Shown in pieces: positions 1 through 5,093 of a DNA stretch of 6,120 nt. Positions within the stretch are counted from its first letter, which is position 1. Each line of letters begins with the position of its first letter. The notes under the pieces were generated by a model. That model saw only the letters and a program-made list of their open reading frames with translations, was not told the DNA's origin and did not search any database. A program made the translations under genes and the position numbers. The DNA lies in NCBI GenBank assembly GCA_027322565.1, contig DAHVRG010000303.1, positions 1-6,120 on the forward strand, given 5' to 3'. This stretch comes from Georgenia sp. Its GTDB lineage: Bacteria > Actinomycetota > Actinomycetes > Actinomycetales > Actinomycetaceae.

Positions 1-251
1 ACCATCGACACGTCACCGAGGAAGGTGCCCAGCCGCTCCGGGGGTGCCTCACCGCGGACGACGGCCTGGAGCACCTCGCGCACCTCGCGCACGAGAGCCG
101 CCTCCCGGACGGTCCCCGAGCCGCCGCGCGCGCTCGTCCAGGCCACGGCCGCGCCGTCGTCACCGAGCGCATCGGTCGGGACCCCGTGCTCGACCGGGGT
201 GGTGTTGAGCAGCTCGAGGAGCAGCGCCTCGTCGGCAGCGAAGGAGATCAT
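1..251 (-). CDS. ABATE/CGNR-type putative transcription regulator, N-terminal part (cut by window edge)
   Basis: Only the first 83 codons are inside the window; the gene runs off the left edge. The visible protein starts MISFAADEALLLELLNTTPV, followed by a PTDALGDDGAAVAW stretch and a later arginine-rich helix (VREVREVLQAVVRGEAPPERL, about residues 54-74). This resembles the N-terminal ABATE domain (putative stress-induced transcription regulator), which begins with an LDLLNT-like strand, continues with a D-x-L segment and has a LRELR helix. In that family a CGNR zinc-finger follows at the C-terminus, and it would lie outside the window, so the family call rests on half a protein. The ATG at 251 is chosen because the family profile begins there. 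An in-frame GTG at 260 is a possible alternative, and neither start has a clear ribosome binding site. The gene is divergent from the hydrolase at 348, with 96 bp between, suggesting it controls that gene and itself. Confidence 0.72.
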   Translation of the reverse strand, partial: MISFAADEALLLELLNTTPVEHGVPTDALGDDGAAVAWTSARGGSGTVREAALVREVREVLQAVVRGEAPPERLGTFLGDVSM

Positions 252-274
252 CGAGAACACTATAACCCATCACC

Positions 275-303
275 ACGCTATTGACAGGTTAGAAACTCAC
301 CCA
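275..303 (-). promoter_or_regulatory. Possible promoter of the ABATE/CGNR gene
   Basis: On the minus strand a TAGCGT -10-like hexamer (plus-strand ACGCTA, 275-280) is identical to the -10 of the opposing hydrolase promoter. The hexamer 17 bp upstream (plus 298-303, reading TGGGTG) is a poor -35 box. The predicted start near 268 would leave a leader of about 17 nt before the ATG at 251. Low confidence because of the weak -35. Confidence 0.3.
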
Positions 304-309
304 TAGCGT
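281..309 (+). promoter_or_regulatory. Promoter of the alpha/beta hydrolase
   Basis: A perfect -35 box TTGACA lies at 281-286. After 17 bp comes TAGCGT at 304-309, which fits the actinobacterial TANNNT -10 pattern. The predicted start is near 316, giving a leader of about 30 nt before the ATG at 348. GGTTAG (287-292) sits right behind the -35 box and CTAACC (314-319) lies over the predicted start, so a protein bound there would be expected to block transcription. Confidence 0.62.
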
Positions 310-347
310 CAGCCTAACCACCCATCACCCAAACAAAAGGTTAGACC

Positions 348-1244
348 ATGGCCACCGTCCACCACCGCTTCCGGACGATCGACGGGCACGAGATCTTCTA
401 CCGGGAGGCAGGCTCCCCGACCGCACCGACCCTCGTCCTCCTGCACGGGTACCCGACGAGCTCGTTCATGTTCCGCCACCTCATCCCGCTGCTCGCGGAC
501 GAGTTCCACGTCATCGCGCCCGACCACCTCGGCTTCGGGCTCTCCGCGGCACCGAGCGTCGAGCAGTTCGCCTACTCCTTCGACTCCCTCACCGACATCA
601 CCGAGGCGCTGCTCGCCGACCTCGGCGTCGACCGCTACGCGATCTACGTCCAGGACTACGGCGCGCCCATCGGCTGGCGGCTGGCGCTGCGGCGGCCGGA
701 GGCGGTCACCGCGGTCATCTCGCAGAACGGCAACGCCTACGAGGAGGGATTCGTCGAGAGCTTCTGGGCGCCGGTGACCGCCTACCAGCGCGAGCAGAAC
801 CCCACGACGGAGGCCGCCATCCGCCAGGCGCTGAGCATCGAGGCCATCCGCTGGCAGTACGTCACCGGGGAGCCGGACCTCTCCCTCGTGGACCCGGAGG
901 CCTGGGTGCACGACCACCGGCTCATCGCCCGTCCCGGCAACGACCGCATCCAGCTCGCCCTGCTTCGCGACTACGCGACGAACGTGGACCTCTACCCCCG
1001 CCTGCACGAGTACTTCCGCAAGAGCCAGGTGCCCCTCCTCGCGGTCTGGGGAGAGGGGGACGAGATCTTCGGCCCCGACGGCGCACGCGCCTTCGCCCGC
1101 GACCTCCCGGGCGCGGAGATCCACCTGCTGCCCGGCGGGCACTTCGTCCTGGAGAGCGCGGTGGACCAGGTGGCCGGGCTCATCCGCCGGTTCCTCGCGC
1201 AGTTACCGCTCACCGAAGCGGCGGTCGCGACCGCCGCACGGTAG
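348..1244 (+). CDS. Alpha/beta hydrolase with Asp nucleophile (epoxide hydrolase/haloalkane dehalogenase-like)
   Basis: A 298-residue, probably cytosolic protein of normal length for the family. Visible motifs are the oxyanion-hole HGYP (33-36), a PDHLGFGLS strand-turn (58-66), the nucleophile elbow YVQDYGAPIGW (100-110) with Asp103 where esterases have Ser, an acidic site in WGEGDE (234-239, likely Asp238) and His265 in GGHFVLE. Roughly residues 130-215 form the cap domain. In this superfamily an Asp nucleophile with HGxP points to epoxide hydrolases, haloalkane dehalogenases or fluoroacetate dehalogenases, which hydrolyse through an ester intermediate. The residue after the nucleophile, usually the halide-binding Trp of dehalogenases, is Tyr104, which argues against a classical dehalogenase. 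The substrate cannot be told from sequence. AAAGG at 336-340 is a ribosome binding site 7 nt before the ATG. The gene is divergent from the ABATE/CGNR gene and ends 8 bp before a hairpin. Confidence 0.88.
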   Translation: MATVHHRFRTIDGHEIFYREAGSPTAPTLVLLHGYPTSSFMFRHLIPLLADEFHVIAPDHLGFGLSAAPSVEQFAYSFDSLTDITEALLADLGVDRYAIYVQDYGAPIGWRLALRRPEAVTAVISQNGNAYEEGFVESFWAPVTAYQREQNPTTEAAIRQALSIEAIRWQYVTGEPDLSLVDPEAWVHDHRLIARPGNDRIQLALLRDYATNVDLYPRLHEYFRKSQVPLLAVWGEGDEIFGPDGARAFARDLPGAEIHLLPGGHFVLESAVDQVAGLIRRFLAQLPLTEAAVATAAR

Positions 1245-1252
1245 TTGCCGAG

Positions 1253-1280
1253 GGCGGAGCCGCCCCAGGGCGGCTCCGCC
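1253..1280. terminator. Perfect 12-bp hairpin between convergent genes
   Basis: GGCGGAGCCGCC (1253-1264) pairs perfectly with GGCGGCTCCGCC (1269-1280) across the four-base loop CCAG. It starts 8 bp after the hydrolase stop and lies 28 bp beyond the stop of the convergent XRE-cupin gene, so it can serve both strands. There is no T-run on either side; such hairpins are common at gene ends in high-GC actinobacteria, but termination efficiency cannot be judged. Confidence 0.65.
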
Positions 1281-1308
1281 AGGAGGTCGGTGCGCAGCCG
1301 CACCGGCC

Positions 1309-1902
1309 TCAGGGCGCCGGCTCCGACTGGGCGGCCAGGACGTGGGCACGCTGCCCCTGTCGGCCGACGAGGCTGAGGAACTCGACGGGGCCGGCCGGCG
1401 TCGCGCCGAACCAATGAGGTGTGCGGGTGTCGAACTCCACCGCCTCCCCGGCCTGGAGAAGAAGGTCCTGCTTGCCGAGGACGAGGCGCAGAGTGCCGTT
1501 GAGCACGTAGGCCCAGTCGTACCCCTCGTGCGAGTGCAGCTCGGGTCGCTCACCGGCCCGAGCGGCCGGCAGGACGAACTTGTAGGCCTGGATGCCGCCG
1601 GGACGCCGGGTGAGCGGGATGATCACCGAGCCGTCGGCGCATGTGATCGGGCGCAGGTCGATGCGGGGGTTCGCGCTGCGCGGGGCGTCGACGAGTGAGT
1701 CGAGGGTGACGCCGTAGTACCTGGCGAGCGGGAGGAGCTGTTCCAGCGTGGGGCGACGCAGCCCCGCCTCGAGGCGGGAGAGCGTGCTCGTCGAGATCCC
1801 CGTCTGCTCCGCCAACGCGGCGAGCGTGACGTCCCGGCGAAGGCGCAGGTGCTTGAGGCGCTGCCCGACGGTGCCCAGTGTGTCGGCGATCTCGTCGTCC
1901 AT
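1309..1902 (-). CDS. XRE-family regulator with C-terminal cupin domain
   Basis: A 197-residue cytosolic DNA-binding protein. Residues 12-70 form a Cro/C1-type helix-turn-helix: VGQRLKHLRLRRDVTLAALA, then TGISTSTLSRLEAGLRRPTL, the typical second and recognition helices. Residues about 105-180 form a small cupin barrel: HSHEGYDWAYVLNG (123-136) supplies His123, His125 and Asp129 in the usual Glu position, and AGEAVEFDTRTPHWF (151-165) supplies His163, so the metal site looks intact. XRE-cupin proteins usually sense a small ligand or metal and often control adjacent transport or catabolic genes. The ATG at 1902 is the only start matching the domain edge. A GAGG lies only 2 nt upstream, unusually close. 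The stop-free frame continues far upstream, but that part is a shadow of the opposite-strand genes. Divergent from the methyltransferase, with palindromes between them. Confidence 0.9.
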   Translation of the reverse strand: MDDEIADTLGTVGQRLKHLRLRRDVTLAALAEQTGISTSTLSRLEAGLRRPTLEQLLPLARYYGVTLDSLVDAPRSANPRIDLRPITCADGSVIIPLTRRPGGIQAYKFVLPAARAGERPELHSHEGYDWAYVLNGTLRLVLGKQDLLLQAGEAVEFDTRTPHWFGATPAGPVEFLSLVGRQGQRAHVLAAQSEPAP

Positions 1903-1908
1903 CACCTC

Positions 1909-1914
1909 AGTTTG
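1909..1914 (-). promoter_or_regulatory. Possible -10 box for leaderless transcription of the XRE-cupin gene
   Basis: On the minus strand CAAACT occupies exactly the -12 to -7 positions relative to the A of the ATG at 1902. It keeps the most conserved -10 bases (A at the second position, T at the sixth). Together with the poorly spaced ribosome binding site this suggests a leaderless transcript, common in actinobacteria. No convincing -35 box is visible. Confidence 0.3.
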
Positions 1915-1943
1915 CCATTCGGCAAGAGTTCTTGCCACGTGGC
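1911..1943. promoter_or_regulatory. Nested palindromes, likely operator of the XRE-cupin regulator
   Basis: Three overlapping inverted repeats occur in 33 bp: TTGCC (1912-1916) with GGCAA (1921-1925), 4 bp apart; GGCAAGA (1921-1927) with TCTTGCC (1930-1936), perfect, 2 bp apart; and the self-complementary GCCACGTGGC (1934-1943). The TTGCC/GGCAA half-site thus occurs three times in alternating orientation, 9 to 10 bp apart. The cluster begins 9 bp upstream of the XRE-cupin ATG and covers a likely -35 box of the divergent methyltransferase. Binding by the adjacent regulator is inference. Confidence 0.62.
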
Positions 1944-1961
1944 TGGATCGCCTCCCATGCT
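1932..1961 (+). promoter_or_regulatory. Possible promoter of the methyltransferase(-MFS) unit
   Basis: TTGCCA (1932-1937) is a five-of-six match to the -35 consensus. CATGCT (1956-1961) follows after 18 bp and keeps the key A and final T of a -10 box. The predicted start near 1968 leaves about 43 nt before the ATG at 2011. The -35 lies inside the palindrome cluster, as expected for a repressed promoter. The -10 is weak. Confidence 0.35.
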
Positions 1962-2010
1962 GACCGCTCCAGTCACCGCAACCCGCGGGACGCGTCGAAG
2001 GGTCGGCACC

Positions 2011-2628
2011 ATGGCAGCCGAGCACAGCTTCGACCGGACGTACTGGGAACGCCACTGGTCCCGCGGGGGCCCGGCCGGGCGTCCGCCGAGGCCCCATCCG
2101 TACCTCGCGGCCGAGACCGCACACCTCGAGCCCGGACGGGCACTGGACGCCGGGTGCGGCGTCGGGGCCGAGGCCGTGTGGCTCGCGGAGCACGGCTGGG
2201 CGGTGACCGGCGCGGACATCTCCGCCTCCGCCCTCACCGCCGCCCTCGCCCACGGCCGACGGAACGGCGTGGAGGACCGGCTCGAGTGGGTCGAGACGGA
2301 CCTCCTCACCTGGGAGCCGGCGCGCACCTGGGACCTCGTCGTCACGAGCTACACCCATCCGGCAAAGTCCCAGGAGGACTTCTACCGGAGACTCGCCACC
2401 TGGGTCGCCCCCGGAGGCACGCTGCTCGTCGTCACCCACCGGGAAGGGGGCCCGGCGGCGCACGAGCACCCGCCCGCCGCAACGTCCACCCGCTACGGCA
2501 TCGGCGAGCTCTTCACCGCTCCCCTGTGGCGAGTGAGGTCGGCCCGGGAGCACATCCGCACCGTCGCCACCGGCGCCGGCGAGCGGCAGCTCGCCGACGT
2601 CATCGTCCGCGCCCACCGGACCGCGTGA
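2011..2628 (+). CDS. Class I SAM-dependent methyltransferase
   Basis: A 205-residue cytosolic enzyme transferring a methyl group from S-adenosylmethionine to an unknown acceptor. An N-terminal FDRTYWERHW segment is followed by motif I ALDAGCGVG (44-52), the acidic Asp69 at the end of strand 2 (TGADIS) that should hold the SAM ribose, VETDLLTW (94-101), a strand-4 region DLVVTSYTHP (108-117) and the later PGGTLLVVTHR (134-144). This is the compact small-molecule methyltransferase fold, near the TehB/thiopurine methyltransferase-like group; the acceptor cannot be assigned. ATG 2011 is preferred because GAAGGG (1997-2002) lies 8 nt upstream and the family N-terminus starts there. An in-frame ATG at 1957 would overlap the proposed -10 box. 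The gene is divergent from the XRE-cupin regulator, and the MFS exporter follows after 81 bp on the same strand, so the two may form one transcription unit. Confidence 0.87.
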   Translation: MAAEHSFDRTYWERHWSRGGPAGRPPRPHPYLAAETAHLEPGRALDAGCGVGAEAVWLAEHGWAVTGADISASALTAALAHGRRNGVEDRLEWVETDLLTWEPARTWDLVVTSYTHPAKSQEDFYRRLATWVAPGGTLLVVTHREGGPAAHEHPPAATSTRYGIGELFTAPLWRVRSAREHIRTVATGAGERQLADVIVRAHRTA

Positions 2629-2709
2629 GCCCGCGTCCGCCCCGCCGTCCGGGTCACCCCCGCCTATCCGCGCGCGCCTCTGCCTGCCCACCGACGAACG
2701 AAGGAACAC

Positions 2710-4302
2710 GTGAACAGCTCCCGCACCTCCACGGCGTCCGCCGCCGCGGTCCTCGACCCGCGCCGCCGCCGTGTCATCCTCCTGGCCTCCTCCATCGCCC
2801 TCATGGCGGTCGTCGCCTCGGTCTCGGGGCTGAACGTCGCCCAACCCCAGCTCGCCACGACCTTCCAGGTCGGCCACGGGACGGTGCTCTGGGTGATCAA
2901 CACCTACACCCTCACCCTCGCCGCCCTCCTCCTCCCGCTCGGCGCCCTCGGCGACCGGCGCGGCCGCAAGCCCGTCCTCCTCGCAGGCCTCGCCCTCTTC
3001 GGCGTCGCGAACCTCATGGCCGCCCTCGCCCCGTCCGTCGAGATGATGATCGCAGCCCGCCTGCTCAGCGGCGTCGGCGCGGCGCTCATCATGCCCGTGA
3101 CGCTCTCGGTCATCACAGCCTCGTTCCCCGACGGCGAGCGCTCCAAGGCCATCGGCGTCTGGACCGCAGTCGCCGGCGGCGGCGGCATCCTCGGCATGTA
3201 CCTCTCCGCCCTGCTCGTCGACGTCGCCACCTGGCGCTGGCTCTTCGCGCTGCCGGTCGTGCTCACCCTTACGGCCGCGGCGGTGACGGTCCGGTCCGTG
3301 CCGAACTCCCGCGAGGCGGTGACCAGCCGTTTCGACCTCCCCGGTGCGGCGGCGTCGGTCGTCACTGTCATCACCCTGACCTACGCGCTGCACGAGGCAC
3401 CCGCGCTCGGCTGGGGGCACCCGCGGATGCTCGCCCTCCTCGGCGTCGCCGCCCTCGCCGGCGTGACGTTCGTCCTCCGCGAGCTGCGCACGGCGGCTCC
3501 GCTGCTCGATCTCCGGTACTTCCGCACCCGGGGACTGTCGAGCGGGTCGACGCTGCTCCTCGTCCTCTTCGGGGTCCAGGCCGGCGTCTCGCTCGTGCTC
3601 TACCCGTTCTTCCAGGTGGTGCTCGGCTGGAGCGGGCTCGTCTCCACGCTCGCGCTCATGCCCTTGGCGCTGCTCATGATGGTCGCCTCCGGCCTCGCGC
3701 CGCGGGTCGCCGCACGGGTCGGGGCGCGGACGGCGATGGCAGCCGGGCTCGTCGTCGCGGCGTCCGGCCTGGCCCTCATGGCGGTCGTCGTCTCCGCCGA
3801 CGGGGGCTACCTCACCGTCCTGCCCGGGCTCGTCGCGCTCGGCCTGGGCAGCGGGCTGGCGATGACGCCGTCGACCGAGGCGATCACGTCGTCGCTGCCG
3901 CGTGAGCAACAGGGCGTCGCCTCGGCGGTCAACGACCTCACCCGGGAGCTCGGCGCAGCCCTCGGGATCGCGCTGCTCGGCGGGGTCCTTACGGCGGGGT
4001 ACCACGCCGCGGTGAGCGGGCGGCTCGCCGGCGTCCCGGAGGCCGTCGCCGGGCCGGCACGCGACGGCATCGCCACCGCTGCGGTCGCGGCGGAGGGAGC
4101 GGGAGCACATGCCGAGCAGGTGCTCACGGCCGCGCAGGAGGCGTTCGTCGCCGGCTGGCAGCGGGCGATGTGGGTCGGTGTCGCCGCCCTCGTCGTCGTC
4201 CTCGCCCTCACGGTGCTGCGGGGCCCGGAGCGCCGCACCCCGGGTGACACCGCGCCGGCGACGTCCCCCGTGGAGCCGGCCGCCGTCCCGCCCGTCGAGT
4301 GA
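2710..4302 (+). CDS. MFS transporter, DHA2 (14-helix) drug-efflux type
   Basis: A 530-residue inner-membrane protein of the length expected for the 14-helix EmrB/QacA-type DHA2 family, which exports drugs or metabolites in exchange for protons. Helix 1 spans about 22-44. The cytoplasmic loop between helices 2 and 3 carries motif A, GALGDRRGRKPVL (78-90), and helix 4 has the conserved arginine (Arg117 in AARLLSGVG). The DHA2-typical segment QQGVASAVNDLTRELGAALG (400-419) is present. The last helix is about 485-504, followed by a Pro/Ala/Glu-rich tail. Two deviations: helix 1 lacks the usual DxT acidic residue (Ser37 in SVSGLNVAQP), and helix-5 motif C is degenerate (GILGMYLSA, 159-167, without the GP and GG of antiporters). 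The start is GTG with AAGGA (2701-2705) 4 nt upstream. It probably exports a product or toxin linked to the upstream methyltransferase; the substrate is unknown. Confidence 0.9.
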   Translation: MNSSRTSTASAAAVLDPRRRRVILLASSIALMAVVASVSGLNVAQPQLATTFQVGHGTVLWVINTYTLTLAALLLPLGALGDRRGRKPVLLAGLALFGVANLMAALAPSVEMMIAARLLSGVGAALIMPVTLSVITASFPDGERSKAIGVWTAVAGGGGILGMYLSALLVDVATWRWLFALPVVLTLTAAAVTVRSVPNSREAVTSRFDLPGAAASVVTVITLTYALHEAPALGWGHPRMLALLGVAALAGVTFVLRELRTAAPLLDLRYFRTRGLSSGSTLLLVLFGVQAGVSLVLYPFFQVVLGWSGLVSTLALMPLALLMMVASGLAPRVAARVGARTAMAAGLVVAASGLALMAVVVSADGGYLTVLPGLVALGLGSGLAMTPSTEAITSSLPREQQGVASAVNDLTRELGAALGIALLGGVLTAGYHAAVSGRLAGVPEAVAGPARDGIATAAVAAEGAGAHAEQVLTAAQEAFVAGWQRAMWVGVAALVVVLALTVLRGPERRTPGDTAPATSPVEPAAVPPVE

Positions 4303-4317
4303 CAGCACCGACGCGCC

Positions 4318-4349
4318 GGTGGGGGACGCTCACGCGCACGTCCCCCACC
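4318..4349. terminator. 11-bp hairpin between convergent MFS and TetR genes
   Basis: GGTGGGGGACG (4318-4328) pairs perfectly with CGTCCCCCACC (4339-4349) around a ten-base loop. It begins 16 bp after the MFS stop and lies 39 bp beyond the stop of the convergent TetR gene. No T-run follows in either direction. Position and stem strength support a bidirectional terminator. Confidence 0.65.
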
Positions 4350-4387
4350 ACTGCTCCCACCTGGGGTATCCCGCTCTCAGCGGTCTC

Positions 4388-4978
4388 CTACCGGATGCCG
4401 GCGAGGAGCAGGTGGGTGAGCTTGCGTGCGTCGTAGCGGCCGTCGTCCCCACCGAAGAGGCAGAGGTTCCCGACGCCGCGCATGAGCTCGTAGCCGGTGA
4501 TCTCGGCGGTGACCTCACCGTTCTCCCGAGCAGCCGCGAGGAGCCGGTCGCACACCGGCACGAGGCGGTCGAGGAAGTAGCCGTGCAGGCTGCCGCTCGA
4601 CTCGTCCTGCGCGCGGACGGTGGCGAGCCCGTGCTTGGTCGCGAGGAAGTCCACGAAGGCGTCCATCCACTCGCGGAGCGCCGCGAACGGCTGCGAGCCG
4701 TCCTGCAGCAACCTCTCGCCGAGCTCGACGCAGGCATCGACCTGGTGCCGGTAGACCGCGGCGACGAGCTCGGCGCGCGAGGGGAAGTGGCGGTAGAAGG
4801 TGCCCATCCCGACCCCGGCCTCCGAGGCGATGAGCCGCACCGGCGCGTCGACGCCCGAGTCCGCGAACACCCGCGCCGCCGCGGCGAGCAGGGCCTGCTC
4901 GTTGCGGCGGGCGTCGGACCGCCGCGCACGGGCGGACCCCGCGCTCCCCCCGCGGTCGGGCTCGGTCGGGTCGGACAT
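4388..4978 (-). CDS. TetR/AcrR-family transcriptional repressor
   Basis: A 196-residue protein of normal TetR length. After a charged, flexible N-terminus (1-22), residues 24-76 form the TetR DNA-binding domain: ALLAAAARVFADSGVDAPV leads into IASEAGVGMGTFYRHFPSRA (50-69), the family's helix-turn-helix signature, then ELVAAVY. Residues 77-196 are the ligand-binding and dimerisation part, with GYELMRGVGNLCLFGG near the end. Cysteines at 83, 143 and 173 are the only ones and lie in this domain; a thiol-sensing role is possible but unproven. The start is firm: AAGGAGGAG (minus strand, plus 4986-4994) sits 7 nt before the ATG. The gene is divergent from the aldo/keto reductase, and the two palindromes between them are its likely operators, implying control of the reductase and of itself. 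The ligand is unknown. Confidence 0.9.
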   Translation of the reverse strand: MSDPTEPDRGGSAGSARARRSDARRNEQALLAAAARVFADSGVDAPVRLIASEAGVGMGTFYRHFPSRAELVAAVYRHQVDACVELGERLLQDGSQPFAALREWMDAFVDFLATKHGLATVRAQDESSGSLHGYFLDRLVPVCDRLLAAARENGEVTAEITGYELMRGVGNLCLFGGDDGRYDARKLTHLLLAGIR

Positions 4979-4992
4979 GACGGGACTCCTCC

Positions 4993-5021
4993 TTGCTAAG
5001 CGGAGCGTCGCTCCGTATCGT
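4993..5021 (+). promoter_or_regulatory. Promoter of the aldo/keto reductase
   Basis: TTGCTA (4993-4998) and TATCGT (5016-5021) form -35 and -10 boxes with the ideal 17-bp spacer. The spacer is almost completely filled by the first palindrome (5001-5015). The predicted start near 5028 falls within the second palindrome (5025-5039). The -35 overlaps the ribosome binding site of the divergent tetR gene. Confidence 0.6.
5001..5015. promoter_or_regulatory. TetR operator 1
   Basis: CGGAGCG (5001-5007) and CGCTCCG (5009-5015) form a perfect palindrome around a single T. It occupies the spacer of the reductase promoter, a classic TetR repressor site. Binding is inferred from the adjacent tetR gene. 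Confidence 0.72.
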
Positions 5022-5045
5022 TATCGGAGCGGCGCTCCGGAACAA
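5017..5045 (-). promoter_or_regulatory. Promoter of the tetR-type gene, facing and overlapping the reductase promoter
   Basis: On the minus strand TTGTTC (plus 5040-5045) and AACGAT (plus 5017-5022) are spaced by 17 bp and the spacer holds the second palindrome (5025-5039). The -10 overlaps the opposing -10. The predicted start near 5010 lies in the first palindrome. The -10 match is moderate, so this is less certain than the reductase promoter. Confidence 0.42.
5025..5039. promoter_or_regulatory. TetR operator 2
   Basis: CGGAGCG (5025-5031) and CGCTCCG (5033-5039) form a perfect palindrome around a single G, identical to operator 1 except for the central base. The centres (5008 and 5032) are 24 bp apart. 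It covers the predicted reductase start and the spacer of the tetR promoter. Confidence 0.72.
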
Positions 5046-5093
5046 TCTTGTCAGACCGGCGCTGCCCCACAACACCACGACGGGAGAACGCCC

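Larger units (their letters stand above)
263..344. repeat. Doubled TAACC-N19-GGTTA element in the divergent control region
   Basis: Four copies of the pentamer TAACC or its complement GGTTA alternate in orientation: TAACC at 263-267, GGTTA at 287-291, TAACC at 315-319 and GGTTA at 339-343. The first pair repeats as a unit exactly 52 bp downstream, about five helical turns. The two GGTTA copies both extend to AGGTTAGA, and CTAACC (314-319) mirrors GGTTAG (287-292). A ten-base direct repeat, ACCCATCACC, also occurs at 265-274 and 320-329. The sequence shows the repeats directly. That they bind the neighbouring ABATE/CGNR regulator is inference from their position between the divergent starts and over the proposed promoter. 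Confidence 0.6.

Noticed and set aside
25..306. Small plus-strand frame at the left end
   Set aside because: Ser/Arg/Thr-rich translation opposite the ABATE-like coding frame; runs through the promoter region.
309..1142. 277-codon minus-strand frame opposite the hydrolase
   Set aside because: Antisense shadow of a gene with an intact catalytic triad; no domain and no ribosome binding site that would support it.
1253..1280. Hairpin arm CGGAGC resembling the TetR half-site CGGAGCG
   Set aside because: The arm continues CCGCC and the loop spacing differs (4 bp and longer arms), so it does not match the 15-bp operator; position fits a terminator.
1957..2010. Upstream in-frame ATG (1957) as methyltransferase start
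   Set aside because: Poor ribosome binding site, overlaps the proposed -10 box, and adds an Arg/Thr-rich stretch not typical of the family; ATG 2011 has a good GAAGGG site.
2629..2709. Separate promoter or regulatory RNA between the methyltransferase and MFS genes
   Set aside because: No acceptable -35/-10 pair and no strong hairpin seen in these 81 bases; only the ribosome binding site of the MFS gene is supported.
1878..3905. 675-codon plus-strand frame overlapping the methyltransferase and MFS genes
   Set aside because: Arg/Pro/His-rich shadow in a second frame, with no recognisable motif, crossing two well-supported genes.
1903..4308. Very long stop-free minus-strand frame continuing upstream of the XRE-cupin gene and antisense to the methyltransferase and MFS genes
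   Set aside because: Its translation is low-complexity Arg/Gly/Asp/Glu-rich sequence with no domain, while the opposite strand encodes clear families. It is a high-GC codon-bias shadow; only the part from 1902 to 1309 is real.
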